A DNA stretch of 64,000 nt from Kaistella carnis (GCF_003860585.1 NZ_CP034159.1:496001-560000); one strand, 5' to 3'; shown: positions 24,705 through 33,960, counted from the stretch's first letter. The notes: a model not told the origin generated them from the sequence alone. Numbers and translations: made by a program.

Positions 24705-26445
24705 GAAGCCGTCTCAATACTGAGGCGGTTTTTTCTGTGTTTAACATTTGTCAGTTTTAAAGGGTTTTACTATCTTTAAGTATTGATAATCAATTATATG
24801 AGTATTAAATTTAAAGATTATAACCAACAACAAAATTGGTTATTCCCACCATCAATCGAGGAATTGATTCCAGAAAATCATGCCGTTCGGGTCGTTAATG
24901 GAATTATTGAACAACTGGATTTACGATTGCTCATTGAAGAGTATAGTAAAGATGGCAAACCGAGCTTTCATCCCAAGATGATGCTTAAGGTGATGGTTTA
25001 CGCTTATATGGATAATACGTATTCCAGCAGGAAGATCGAAAAAGCGATGCGTGAGAATATTAATTTTATGTGGTTGTCCGCTCAACAGGTCGCAGACCAT
25101 AACACCATCGCACGTTTTCGGAGCAAGAAACTCAAGACTATTTTCAAAGACATTTTCAAACAGGTCGTCCTGTTATTAGCAGAGGAAGGACTCGTTAGCT
25201 TGAAAGAAGTTTTTACCGATGGAACTAAGATAGAGTCTATTGCCGGGAGATATACCTTCGTTTGGGGCAATGCCATTAAAACCAGAAAAGAGAAGATGGC
25301 AGAACAACTTGAACAAATGTGGAACTATGCCCAAAGCATTGCTGAGGAAGAAGACAGCGATCCTACACCTCCGGAGTTTAAAACCATCGATAAAGATAAA
25401 ATAGAGAAGACCGCCAAGAAAATAGAAGAGATCATCAGCAAAAACCCGAAGGCATCCACCAAAGCAAAGGCAAAATTAAGATACATTCAAAAGAATTTTT
25501 CTCAGAACCTGGATAAGTACCAGGAGCAGGAAAAGGTTTTGGACGGACGTGGCAGTTATAGTAAGACCGATCCCGATGCCACATTTATGCGCATGAAAGA
25601 TGATCATATGCAGAATGGTCAACTTAAACCCGCCTACAACGTGCAGGTAAGTTCTGAATCCCAGTTTGTTATTCATTATACTTTACACCAAACCACCAAT
25701 GATTTAAATACGCTTAAACCACATCTCAATACTTTTGAAGAACTTTATCAGTTTTTGCCGGAAGAACTTACTGCTGATGCTGGTTACGGCAGTGAAGAAA
25801 ATTATGATTTTCTGGAAGAGAAAAATATAGAAACCTTCGTAAAATACAACACCTTCGATAAGGAACAGGGTATTTTAAAATCGAAAAGAAAGAAAATCAA
25901 CGAAGACTTTCACCGCGATAAACTTTATTATAACGAAGAGAAAGATCAGTATATCTGTCCGATGGGGCAACCGATGAATAAAATCACCAACCGAAATCGA
26001 AAAACCAAAAGCGGTTATGCTCAGACAAGTTCACTGTACCAGGCTCAAAACTGCAACGGTTGTCCGCTGCGAGGGGCTTGCCATAAAGCCCAGGGAAACA
26101 GAATAATAGAACGCAACCAAAATTTAGAACGGCATAAGGAGAGAGTTCGGGAAAACATCTTGAGTGAAATCGGAGAAATAAAACGCAAACAACGCACGGC
26201 GGATGTAGAACCCGTCTTTGCACATATCAAATCCAATCGGAACTTCAAGCGTTTTACACACAAAGGAATAGAAAAAGTGGAATTAGAGTTCGGATTACAC
26301 GCTTTAGCACACAATCTAAGAAAAAAGAGTGCTTAAGTAAGAGCACATTTTTATCCTAATGTGCAAAAATCACAAATAATCAAAATTTAACGCTTTACAA
26401 CAGAAAATAAAAAAACCGCCTCAAATTTTATTTTGAGACGGCTTC
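24705..26445 (+). mobile_element. IS1182-family insertion sequence, copy 2
   Basis: 1,741 bp, opposite in orientation to copies 1 and 3. The ends start GAAGCCGTCTCAA; each carries the inward terminator hairpin (left loop ATAC; right stem extended to ten pairs). Left flank AATAAAAA and right flank TAGTTATT show no clear duplication. It lies between the start of the S41 peptidase gene (52 bp) and the end of pncA (20 bp). Its right hairpin probably terminates pncA transcription. Confidence 0.93.
24798..26336 (+). CDS. IS1182-family transposase, copy 2
   Basis: 512 residues, protein identical to copy 1, with at least one silent base difference in the Lys codon of KTKSGYAQ. DDE residues as in copy 1 (VFTDGT, TADAGYG, DVEPVFAH). 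TATCTTTA about 20 bp before the ATG resembles the -7 box, with TTTG 20 bp further upstream. Intact. Confidence 0.93.
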   Translation: MSIKFKDYNQQQNWLFPPSIEELIPENHAVRVVNGIIEQLDLRLLIEEYSKDGKPSFHPKMMLKVMVYAYMDNTYSSRKIEKAMRENINFMWLSAQQVADHNTIARFRSKKLKTIFKDIFKQVVLLLAEEGLVSLKEVFTDGTKIESIAGRYTFVWGNAIKTRKEKMAEQLEQMWNYAQSIAEEEDSDPTPPEFKTIDKDKIEKTAKKIEEIISKNPKASTKAKAKLRYIQKNFSQNLDKYQEQEKVLDGRGSYSKTDPDATFMRMKDDHMQNGQLKPAYNVQVSSESQFVIHYTLHQTTNDLNTLKPHLNTFEELYQFLPEELTADAGYGSEENYDFLEEKNIETFVKYNTFDKEQGILKSKRKKINEDFHRDKLYYNEEKDQYICPMGQPMNKITNRNRKTKSGYAQTSSLYQAQNCNGCPLRGACHKAQGNRIIERNQNLERHKERVRENILSEIGEIKRKQRTADVEPVFAHIKSNRNFKRFTHKGIEKVELEFGLHALAHNLRKKSA

Positions 26446-26465
26446 TAGTTATTTAATTATTGATT

Positions 26466-27071
26466 TTATCCTAAAATGGTGACTGTATTTTCTAACATTT
26501 CATAAATCGCATTTTTGCCATTCTCAGGTTTTACATTTACAGCACGTGTTCCGTTAAAATGAAGACAGGTAACGTAACCTAGCTGCGCAGCATCTAAACA
26601 CGTATATTTTACGCAATAATCTAAGGCAAGACCCACAATTTCAAGCAATTGAATGTCGTGGTATTTTAAGAAATCATCCAAACCGGTTTTCACGAAATGA
26701 TTGTTATCCTGAAATCCGCTGTAGCTGTCAAATTCTGCGTTGGTTCCTTTTTGAATAATGTGTGTGACTTTTTCCCGGTTCAGATCAGGGTGGAATTCTG
26801 CGCCATGAGTTCCCTGAACACAATGATCCGGCCACATAAACTGTGGTATGCCATTTAAAATAATGGAGTCACCCACATTTTTACCATTATTTGATGCAAA
26901 ACTTTTATGGTCGGCCGGATGCCAGTCTTGCGTCAACACAATTTGATCATATTCATTGTCTTGCATTAAGAGGTTGATATAAGGAATAATTTCACTTGCA
27001 CCAGGTACTGCAAGAGCGCCGCCTTCACAAAAATCATTTTGAACATCGACGATAATAAGGGCTTTTTTCAT
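26466..27071 (-). CDS. pncA: Nicotinamidase / isochorismatase-family amidase
   Basis: 201 residues. Converts nicotinamide to nicotinate and ammonia for NAD salvage; cytosolic. Catalytic triad visible: Asp9 in IIVDVQNDF, a Lys in HIIQKGTNAEFDSY, and Cys in ALDYCVKYTC. Metal ligands appear in TQDWHPADHKSF. Length and the FCEGGALAVPGA segment fit nicotinamidases rather than other isochorismatase relatives. The transcript runs into the IS1182 copy 2 end hairpin 20 bp after the stop. Confidence 0.93.
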   Translation of the reverse strand: MKKALIIVDVQNDFCEGGALAVPGASEIIPYINLLMQDNEYDQIVLTQDWHPADHKSFASNNGKNVGDSIILNGIPQFMWPDHCVQGTHGAEFHPDLNREKVTHIIQKGTNAEFDSYSGFQDNNHFVKTGLDDFLKYHDIQLLEIVGLALDYCVKYTCLDAAQLGYVTCLHFNGTRAVNVKPENGKNAIYEMLENTVTILG

Positions 27072-27190
27072 ATTTTAAATTTTTTCGAGTGACATCGGAT
27101 TGAACTTATTTTGTAGTAAATTTACAAAAGTAAAGGCAAAATTTCAGCCAAGCAAAATTATCAGCCAAATCGTCAAAATTTAAATTGGAA

Positions 27191-27727
27191 ATGGACAACA
27201 CAGAAGCGAAAAAATATCCCATTGGTCAGTTTCAGCAGCCTGAAAAAATATCTGATCAGGATCTCGACCGATATATAAAAACAATAAAAGATTTTCCGGG
27301 GAAAATAAAGCAGCTTGTTGAAAACTGGACGAACGAACAACTCGATACGCAATACAGAACAAATGGCTGGAAGGTGAGACAGCTCATTAATCATTTGGCA
27401 GACAGCAGTATGAACAGCTATATCCGTTTTAAACTGGCTTTAACGGAAAATAATCCAACCATTAAAACCTATAATGAACAACAGTGGGCTGAGTTACAAG
27501 ACAGTTTTAATATTGATATAAAACCGGCGATGCAAACTTTAAAAGGCGTACATAAAAGGTGGGTCTATGAATTGAAAGCTTTAACCAACAAAGAATTTGA
27601 AAGTACCTATCATCATCCGGATCAGAATAGAGATATAAGTTTACGCGAGAGTCTGGCTTTTTGCGCCTGGCATTGTGATCATCATTTTGCACATATCGAT
27701 CAGCTAAGAAAAGAAAATAACTGGTAA
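27191..27727 (+). CDS. YfiT-like DinB-fold metal-dependent hydrolase/transferase
   Basis: 178 residues from ATG 27191 (a TTG two codons earlier is rejected). DinB/YfiT four-helix bundle with the metal histidines in RQLINHLADSS and WHCDHHFAHIDQL. The opening YPIGQFQQPEKIS is the YfiT signature. Relatives of this fold (BstA) conjugate bacillithiol to electrophiles. The YtxJ-like gene 188 bp downstream supports a bacillithiol connection. Cytosolic. Whether it is a transferase or a hydrolase is not decided by sequence alone. Confidence 0.85.
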   Translation: MDNTEAKKYPIGQFQQPEKISDQDLDRYIKTIKDFPGKIKQLVENWTNEQLDTQYRTNGWKVRQLINHLADSSMNSYIRFKLALTENNPTIKTYNEQQWAELQDSFNIDIKPAMQTLKGVHKRWVYELKALTNKEFESTYHHPDQNRDISLRESLAFCAWHCDHHFAHIDQLRKENNW

Positions 27728-27915
27728 ATTAATCTCAAAGTTTCCGCATTGGTTTTGAGCTGGAAAATATTATTATTAAATAAAATGGTAAATTTGAATG
27801 GCTGGAACAAATGTTAGAACTTTTTTACAATTTGTTTTTATGAAATAGAAATTTTAGAAATCAGAATGTTTTTCGAGCATTTTTTTCATTCAATAATCAT
27901 CATAAACGTTACTAT

Positions 27916-28290
27916 ATGGGCTTTTTAAATAAAATATTTGGCAGCGATGAGCCACAAAAATCATCACTTCAATTTTGGAATACGATTGAATCTGAAGAGG
28001 ATTTAAAAAAAGCAGTGGAGCAGTCTTCTGAAAAGAAGGTTGTGCTTTTTAAACATTCAACGCGATGCTTTATCAGCAAAACGGTTTTGAAAAATTTTGA
28101 AAAAGAAGTGCAAAATTCAGATAAAGACGTCGCTTATTATTTCCTGGACTTAATTGCTTACCGTTCTATTTCAAATAAAATAGCCGACCAGTTTGGCGTG
28201 ACGCATCAGAGTCCGCAGATGATCGTTCTAGAAAATGGGAAAGCCATAAAAGACGCATCACACCAAAGTATTTCTGTAAATCTCATCTAA
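27916..28290 (+). CDS. YtxJ-like monothiol bacilliredoxin
   Basis: 124 residues, thioredoxin-like fold. A single active-site cysteine, Cys51, lies in KHSTRCFIS where thioredoxins have CxxC; this TRCxIS pattern is that of YtxJ, described as a bacillithiol-system redox protein. The cis-Pro region is HQSPQMIVLENGKAI. Expected to reduce bacillithiol mixed disulphides on proteins in the cytosol. It ends 9 bp before a Crp-type regulator gene, so the two probably share a transcript. Confidence 0.85.
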   Translation: MGFLNKIFGSDEPQKSSLQFWNTIESEEDLKKAVEQSSEKKVVLFKHSTRCFISKTVLKNFEKEVQNSDKDVAYYFLDLIAYRSISNKIADQFGVTHQSPQMIVLENGKAIKDASHQSISVNLI

Positions 28291-28299
28291 AGTTTACGC

Positions 28300-28899
28300 A
28301 TGAATTCAGTAAGCAATATCACAACTTATCTCGCAGAAATTCTGGAGATTCCGGTAGAAGCAGTTTCAGCCTGCAGCACATTTTACCACCATAAAAAAGT
28401 CGGTAAAAATGAATTTTTACTTGAAGAAGGGGGGATTTGTCGCGATACTTTTTTTGTAGAAAAAGGTTTGCTCAGAATGTATTCAATTGATAAAAATGGC
28501 AAAGAGCACATTATTCAGTTTGCACCGGAAAAATGGATGATCTCTGACCGCAGCTCCGTATACTTTAACGAGAAATCGAAATATTATATTGAAGCCGTGG
28601 AAGATTCGGAAGTTTATCTTTTAAACGATGACTTTTTCACCAAATTAGGTGATGTCTATCCGCACGCGGCCGAGAATAATGAGATCCTTTTGCAAAAACA
28701 CATCCGAATTTTACAGAACAGAGTCAACGCACTTTTGGCAGATACCGCAGAAGAACGGTACATGAGTTTTATAACAATGTACCCTGATATTCTGTTGCGT
28801 GCACCACAATGGATGGTGGCTTCTTATCTTGGAATTACACCCGAAAGTTTAAGCAGGGTGAGGAAAGAATTAGCGCGGAAAAATTTTGAACCATCATAA
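28300..28899 (+). CDS. Crp/Fnr-family transcriptional regulator
   Basis: 199 residues. A cyclic-nucleotide-binding-like beta-barrel (about 25-120: EFLLEEGGICRDTFFVEKGLLRMY, HIIQFAPEKWMI) is followed by a long dimer helix and a short C-terminal helix-turn-helix (WMVASYLGITPESLSRVRKEL). It lacks Fnr-type cysteine clusters, so iron-sulphur oxygen sensing is unlikely. The effector is unknown. Its position 9 bp after the ytxJ-like gene suggests a thiol or redox stress role, by inference only. Confidence 0.88.
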   Translation: MNSVSNITTYLAEILEIPVEAVSACSTFYHHKKVGKNEFLLEEGGICRDTFFVEKGLLRMYSIDKNGKEHIIQFAPEKWMISDRSSVYFNEKSKYYIEAVEDSEVYLLNDDFFTKLGDVYPHAAENNEILLQKHIRILQNRVNALLADTAEERYMSFITMYPDILLRAPQWMVASYLGITPESLSRVRKELARKNFEPS

Positions 28900-28902
28900 A
28901 AA

Positions 28903-28931
28903 AAGGAACTCGATTGAGTTCCTTTTAGTTT
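28903..28931. terminator. Bidirectional terminator between the Crp-type gene and rpoD
   Basis: AAGGAACTC pairs with GAGTTCCTT around GATT, with TTAGTTTTTT on the plus strand and an A-run on the other side that gives T on the minus strand. Confidence 0.85.
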
Positions 28932-28944
28932 TTTGCGATAAATA

Positions 28945-29811
28945 TTATTTACCTAAATACGATTTAAGAATTTTACTTCTCGTATTGTGTTTCAATCTTT
29001 TAATTGCTTTTTCTTTAATCTGACGAACTCTTTCTCTGGTCAGGTCAAAAGTCTCTCCAATTTCTTCCAAAGTCATCGGGTGTTTTCCGTTCAAACCGAA
29101 ATACAAACGAACCAGATCTGCCTCACGTGGCGTCAAAGTTTGTAATGCTCTTTCGATTTCAATTTGAAGAGATTCCAGCATCAAATCCTTATCCGGACTT
29201 GGTGATTCACCGGAACGCAATACGTCATACAAGTTAGAATCTTCACCCTCAACCAACGGCGCATCCATGGACAGGTGTCTTCCGGAGTTTTTCATTGATT
29301 CTTTAATGTCAGATTCACTCATATCCAAAACTTCCGCTAACTCTTCTGGGGATGGAGGTCTTTCGTTCTCCTGCTCCAAATGTGCGTATGCTTTGTTGAT
29401 CTTGTTAATCGATCCAATTTTATTCAATGGCAACCTTACAATTCTCGACTGTTCTGCCAATGCCTGTAGAATCGATTGACGAATCCACCAAACTGCGTAA
29501 GAGATAAATTTAAAACCTCGGGTCTCATCATATCTTTTCGCCGCTTTCATCAAGCCTAAATTCCCTTCATTAATTAAATCGGGCAAAGAAAGCCCCTGAT
29601 TTTGGTATTGTTTAGACACAGATACCACAAAACGGAGGTTGGCTTTAATCAATTTTTCCAACGCAACTCTATCTCCGGCGCGGATTTTTTGTGCCAATTC
29701 AACTTCTTCGTCGGCCGTAATCAAATCAACTTTCCCAATCTCTTGCAAATACTTGTCGAGAGAGGCGGTTTCTCTGTTGGTAACCTGTTTGGTAATTTTT
29801 AATTGTCTCAT
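28945..29811 (-). CDS. rpoD: Primary RNA polymerase sigma factor (RpoD/SigA type)
   Basis: 288 residues from ATG 29811. Directs core polymerase to housekeeping promoters. Region 1.2 ([27 protein letters not shown]), region 2 with [24 protein letters not shown] and [15 protein letters not shown], region 3, and region 4.2 with [29 protein letters not shown] are all present. Region 1.1 and the non-conserved insert of proteobacterial sigma-70 are absent, as is normal in Bacteroidota. The many TAnnTTTG boxes in this window are presumably its targets. Confidence 0.96.
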   Translation of the reverse strand: MRQLKITKQVTNRETASLDKYLQEIGKVDLITADEEVELAQKIRAGDRVALEKLIKANLRFVVSVSKQYQNQGLSLPDLINEGNLGLMKAAKRYDETRGFKFISYAVWWIRQSILQALAEQSRIVRLPLNKIGSINKINKAYAHLEQENERPPSPEELAEVLDMSESDIKESMKNSGRHLSMDAPLVEGEDSNLYDVLRSGESPSPDKDLMLESLQIEIERALQTLTPREADLVRLYFGLNGKHPMTLEEIGETFDLTRERVRQIKEKAIKRLKHNTRSKILKSYLGK

Positions 29812-29898
29812 ATTAAATCGGTCCACTTTAGGACTGCATTACATTATACGATCAGAAGTATCAAAAGGTTACAAAACTTTAAAAATATGATAGCTATT

Positions 29899-30030
29899 CT
29901 TTTTTGGGCGACTTTAATCCATCTTCCGTTCCCACTTTTTTATAAAATAATCCAACGCTTTTTCCCCCTACATTTATTTTATAAAAAGAGTTCCACTCAA
30001 GCTGGGTCGCGACTATAGCAGGTATGAAGG
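29899..30030. repeat. Possible intergenic repeat element, degenerate
   Basis: Part of the 0.74-kb gap between rpoD and the aldo/keto reductase. GC content rises here. Segments such as GTTCCACTCAAGCTGGGTCG and CGACTATAGCAGG resemble multi-copy intergenic elements that I recall from flavobacterial genomes, and AAAAAGAGTTCCA is close to AAAAAGGAACTCCA in the element at 38041. On the minus strand a short open frame is visible (ending SPKKE) but has no plausible start. Copy number cannot be judged here. Confidence 0.3.
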
Positions 30031-30078
30031 GCAGTTTTACTAATCAAATTTTTCCTATTTCAAACCATTGATAAAAAA

Positions 30079-30108
30079 ACTCATTCTGCAGAGGCACAGA
30101 ATGAGTTC
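30079..30108 (-). terminator. Minus-strand intrinsic terminator after a T9SS-tail relic
   Basis: AACTCATTCTG pairs with CAGAATGAGTT (11 pairs); on the minus strand it is followed by seven T. It lies 22 bp beyond the stop of the fragment at 30131-30205, with no other minus-strand gene nearby to terminate. Confidence 0.75.
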
Positions 30109-30130
30109 AAATTAATTACAAAGGCGTCAA

Positions 30131-30205
30131 TTATTTAATAATTAATTTAGTTAAATATTGTTTTACTTCTTTTGCGACAACCAATATATAGAAGTCTAAT
30201 TTTGC
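30131..30205 (-). pseudogene. Relic of a type IX secretion C-terminal sorting tail
   Basis: On the minus strand the frame reads AKLDFYILVVAKEV and then KQYLTKLIIK before a stop. A YILVV strand and terminal KLIIK are typical of the type A sorting domain at the end of proteins exported by the flavobacterial type IX system. The frame is closed by a stop immediately upstream and nothing recognisable continues further up, so only the tail and its terminator survive. Confidence 0.45.
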
Positions 30206-30548
30206 TTAAACAGAAATCTAATTTTTACTACATAGTATAATTTACATAAACAGCCGTGGTGATTACAGTTAAACCTTTGGCTTTGTTAAATATAAATGAT
30301 TGATTGCTCGAATTTTGGCGGTGTGAAATTACTTCTTCTACTATAGCCTCCTCAAATAGTTCTCCTTCTCATCAGCAATTTTTGGTTGCACTCATCAAAT
30401 TTATTGCGGTGTTATTAAAATAGAACTAAACTTGTTAATTTTCTCTTAATCAAAATTTTAATCAAAGTTAAAAATATTATGTGAAGGATATAAATTTGAA
30501 TAGTTAAATTTGAGATCTTAATATGTAATTTTAAATAAATTATAAAAA
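30206..30548. other. Non-coding remainder of the rpoD to aldo/keto reductase gap
   Basis: AT-rich with no convincing frame or RNA. At the right end two -7-like boxes, TAAATTTG at 30491-30498 and TAAATTTG at 30505-30512, lie 37-51 bp before the ATG at 30549 and are candidate promoters for the reductase gene. Confidence 0.5.
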
Positions 30549-31412
30549 ATGAAGTTTTCACCCATTATTATTGGTACTATGCGTTGGGGAATTTGGGGCG
30601 CCAATCATTCTAAAAAAGATGTTCAGAAGCTCATCGAAACTGCTCTGAAAGAAGATTTGACAACTTTCGATCATGCCGACTTGTATGGTGATTACACAAC
30701 GGAAAAATTATTTGGAGATGCGTTTTCTAAAATGAATGTGAAGAGGGAAGAAGTGCAGTTCATATCAAAATGTGGAATAGAGATGCCGTGTTCAAACAGA
30801 AATTACACGGTGAAGTCCTATAATTATTCTAAAGATCACATTCTAAGATCCGTCGATCAAAGTTTAAACAATTTGCAAACCGACTATTTAGATCTGTTAC
30901 TCCTTCACCGACCATCACCTTTAATGAATCCAGGGGAAATTGCCGAAAGTTTTGGAGTTTTAAGGGAACAGAAAAAAGTACGGCATTTCGGAGTTTCTAA
31001 TTTTTCTCCTTCACAGTTTCACTTAATAAATGATGCTTTTCCTCTAATTACGAATCAAGTTGAAATTTCACTGAATCAAACGGCTGCCTTTGACGACGGA
31101 ACTTTGGATCAGCTGATGATAAAAAAGCTTAAGCCCATGGCGTGGTCCGTGATGGGAAATTATTTTTCCAAAGATTCTGCAGAAAATAAAAGAATTAAAA
31201 AAGTCTTAGAGAAACTTTGTGGAAAGTATAATGCGGAGGAAAATCAAATCTTGCTTGCATTTATTTTAAAACATCCGGCGGGAATTTTGCCTGTTATAGG
31301 GACTTCGCGCTCGGAAAATATTATAAAACTTAAAGCTTCCTTACAAATAAAACTCTCGAATGAAGACTGGTTTAAACTCTTACAGGCAAAAAATGGGAGC
31401 GAGGTATTGTAA
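30549..31412 (+). CDS. Aldo/keto reductase
   Basis: 287 residues, TIM-barrel NADPH-dependent oxidoreductase. The catalytic tetrad is recognisable: Asp and Tyr in FDHADLYGDYTTE, Lys in FISKCGIE, His in LLLLHRPSPLM. The segment FGVSNFSPSQF and the C-terminal PVIGTSRSENI are family-typical. It resembles the YdhF-type subgroup (opening IIGTMRWGIWG). It reduces an unknown carbonyl substrate in the cytosol. It stands alone, downstream of two tandem -7 boxes. Confidence 0.9.
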   Translation: MKFSPIIIGTMRWGIWGANHSKKDVQKLIETALKEDLTTFDHADLYGDYTTEKLFGDAFSKMNVKREEVQFISKCGIEMPCSNRNYTVKSYNYSKDHILRSVDQSLNNLQTDYLDLLLLHRPSPLMNPGEIAESFGVLREQKKVRHFGVSNFSPSQFHLINDAFPLITNQVEISLNQTAAFDDGTLDQLMIKKLKPMAWSVMGNYFSKDSAENKRIKKVLEKLCGKYNAEENQILLAFILKHPAGILPVIGTSRSENIIKLKASLQIKLSNEDWFKLLQAKNGSEVL

Positions 31413-31552
31413 ATTTATCATAAAATAGTTGCAGGTTTGAATTATAATCGTAACTTGCACTCGTTTTTATATCCGAAGTCAATTATTGTTCATCGCATTC
31501 ATTGAGTTTCATTTATAATTTCAACAGTATTAATAATTAATTTTTTTTTAAG

Positions 31553-31912
31553 ATGAACATTTTTGTTTCAAACATTAACTATGCAACTCAAGAACAGTCG
31601 TTGCAAGATTTATTTTCAGAATTTGGTGACGTATCGTCTGCCAAAATTATCACAGACAGAGAAACCGGTAGATCTAGAGGTTTCGGTTTCGTAGAAATGA
31701 GCGACGAAGATGGCAAGAATGCTATCGAAGCTCTAAACGGAAAAGAATTGGATGGTAAAGAACTTAACATTTCTGAAGCTAAGCCAAGAGAAGACAAACC
31801 AAGAAGAAGCTTTGACAACAACCGTTCAGGCGGTGGTGGTTACGGAGGTGGAAATCGTGGTGGTGGAAGCGGATACAGCGGCGGAGGTCGTAGTGGCGGT
31901 TCTAACTGGTAA
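31553..31912 (+). CDS. RNA-binding protein with one RRM and a glycine-rich tail
   Basis: 119 residues. RRM at 1-80 with RNP2 (IFVSNI) and RNP1 (RSRGFGFVEM), aromatic residues in place for RNA stacking. The tail (about 85-119) is rich in Gly, Arg, Ser and Tyr, of the kind that adds non-specific RNA binding. Such proteins in Bacteroidota are abundant RNA chaperones. The leader is about 140 bp long and AT-rich. A strong terminator follows 21 bp after the stop. Confidence 0.93.
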   Translation: MNIFVSNINYATQEQSLQDLFSEFGDVSSAKIITDRETGRSRGFGFVEMSDEDGKNAIEALNGKELDGKELNISEAKPREDKPRRSFDNNRSGGGGYGGGNRGGGSGYSGGGRSGGSNW

Positions 31913-31933
31913 GATTTTACCCAGAATAATTAT

Positions 31934-31960
31934 AGCGACTTTTTTCAAGTCGCTTTTTTT
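31934..31960 (+). terminator. Intrinsic terminator of the RRM gene
   Basis: AGCGACTT-TTTTC-AAGTCGCT followed by seven T. Confidence 0.88.
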
Positions 31961-32155
31961 GTGCTTTTATTTTAAATCTAAATAATGCATGTTACAAAAA
32001 GCAATCAGGTATTTTCTTTAATATAAGGAGTGCTGTAGAAAAATGAATAACCTTTTGTGAACTTTAAGGTGCTTTTCTTTTTTGAGCGAAATCTCGGATC
32101 ATGTTTTATTTATTAGTGATCAGGGAGTTTCTGTTTAAGGGTTAGAAAGAAGAGC

Positions 32156-33955
32156 TTAATTTTTCTTCACTAATATTAAAATCGATTCAGAGTTGGTACT
32201 GAACTCATTCTTTTTTTCCTGTGTATTTAGTTGTACTAAATTATCAAATATAACTTTGATCTCGTAGTCACCAATTTTTCGGGTGATATCTAAACTAGAA
32301 ACATTGGTTTCGCCAACACCGGGATAGCGCTTAAAAATCTCAGTAATCTCCGGAAGCAGGTCAATTTTTTCCCCTTCATAGACGAGGGTAAATTTAGATT
32401 GAGAGTGATTTCCGTCCAAATCAAATTCTAAGGTTTTTCCCTCCAGGTTAAATGAATTTTGTCTATAATTATAAGCTTTAAAAAGATATTGATAGCCCGT
32501 AATATTTATATTGTTGTTTCGTACAGTAAGTGTTCGGTTTTGTGGAGTTGATTCAGGATTTATACTGGAGTTATCATAAGTAATATTCTTGAACTCATCT
32601 CGTAAACTCCCGCTTATATTATAGAAAGCACCTTTTTCAATATGCGTTGCAAGTCTTTTTTGAAGAGGACTCTTCACTAAAGATTGTAGAAATTGTTCTT
32701 CATGCCGTTTGGCGAGAAATTCAAATTTATCAGATACATCAATCACTACTTTAATATCTACCTTTGTATTAAAGTTAATTGTTCCGTTTTGCAATAAATT
32801 ATTTTCCGTTAAAGTCTTCATCAATTCATTTTTCTGACTTCTTTTTGCGGTAGAAAAAGCATTAATATAAGGAAATACTAAGGCTAATAATCCAAAAATG
32901 AACAGGCTCATCGGTACGAATTTAATCGTAGACCGAGGAATAAAAATAAAATAAAGTACAACCGAAGTTAGCCAAAGGGCAATAATCAAAACAAAATATC
33001 GAGGTTCTGTAAATCCATATTCTAAAATTCTGGTGAAAATAGCCACAAACAGTAGAATAATTAAGGGAAGTAAAGTGTAATAAAATATAGTGGAAAAAAT
33101 TTTAACCCAAGATCTGGTCGCTGATTCTTTTAAAGGATGTACGAGCAATAGAGCCAAGATTCCAACTACAGAATAAGCGAGAATTAAATAGGAAACCCAA
33201 CCTCGTGGTAATTCCCAGTTCATCAGAATTTTTGCGGAGTAGAAGTAAAGGATCACAGCGTAAATAAGCAACAGTGGAATTAAAATATACTGCGTAAAAA
33301 ACTTTAAAACGACTGGATAATCACCATTTCTTTCCAGGTAATTTAAACCCTTTTCATTAAAAAGTAAAAAAATGCAACAGCTTCCGAAAATTGAAAAAAA
33401 TGCGAACGTATAACTGTAATAACTACTGTTAAAGTTAAAATCGAACAGTTTGTCGATTGCTAAAATAGCCAGTAAAACGCCGCCGGTAAGAACTCCTGTG
33501 AAAATGACAGTTAGAAAAGTATTGATGAACAGATTTTTGTTGTACTGCCAGAAATTCAACTCCTTGTTGTGACCTATAAATGCGACAAACGATACGAGAA
33601 GATGCGACAATATTAAAATGGGGATCAGCACAAACGCATATACTTCTGTAAAATCTTTTTCACGAGTTGGTAAAACGAAATAGATTACTGCAAGGATTAT
33701 TAGACCGCACAACTGCAGAATCAATTCTTGGCCAATTCTTTGAGAAAGCATTTTGAGGCCGAAAAACAATGAAATTCCCAATGCAGAAATGAGCGTTAAT
33801 TTTACATATTCAAAAGCTGCCTCAGTTTTAGGAAAATCTGTTTCTATGTAACAAATCATTGATATCGCCGAAATAAAGGCCATCACCAAGACCATCGGAT
33901 ACCGCTGTACTATTACTGCGGTTTTTCCTAAAACATCGTTGAGCTTTTTAAACAT
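32156..33955 (-). CDS. DUF4153-type membrane protein
   Basis: 599 residues. About eleven hydrophobic segments span residues 20-375, followed by a soluble C-terminal part (about 385-599) of alternating strands with NNINITGYQYLFKAYNY. The opening with MVLVMAFISAISMICY and the layout match the DUF4153 family of Bacteroidota. Function unknown. It is the last gene of a tight leftward set, 5 bp after the BlaI-like regulator gene, so the regulator may control it. Confidence 0.75.
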   Translation of the reverse strand: MFKKLNDVLGKTAVIVQRYPMVLVMAFISAISMICYIETDFPKTEAAFEYVKLTLISALGISLFFGLKMLSQRIGQELILQLCGLIILAVIYFVLPTREKDFTEVYAFVLIPILILSHLLVSFVAFIGHNKELNFWQYNKNLFINTFLTVIFTGVLTGGVLLAILAIDKLFDFNFNSSYYSYTFAFFSIFGSCCIFLLFNEKGLNYLERNGDYPVVLKFFTQYILIPLLLIYAVILYFYSAKILMNWELPRGWVSYLILAYSVVGILALLLVHPLKESATRSWVKIFSTIFYYTLLPLIILLFVAIFTRILEYGFTEPRYFVLIIALWLTSVVLYFIFIPRSTIKFVPMSLFIFGLLALVFPYINAFSTAKRSQKNELMKTLTENNLLQNGTINFNTKVDIKVVIDVSDKFEFLAKRHEEQFLQSLVKSPLQKRLATHIEKGAFYNISGSLRDEFKNITYDNSSINPESTPQNRTLTVRNNNINITGYQYLFKAYNYRQNSFNLEGKTLEFDLDGNHSQSKFTLVYEGEKIDLLPEITEIFKRYPGVGETNVSSLDITRKIGDYEIKVIFDNLVQLNTQEKKNEFSTNSESILILVKKN

Positions 33956-33960
33956 TTATA

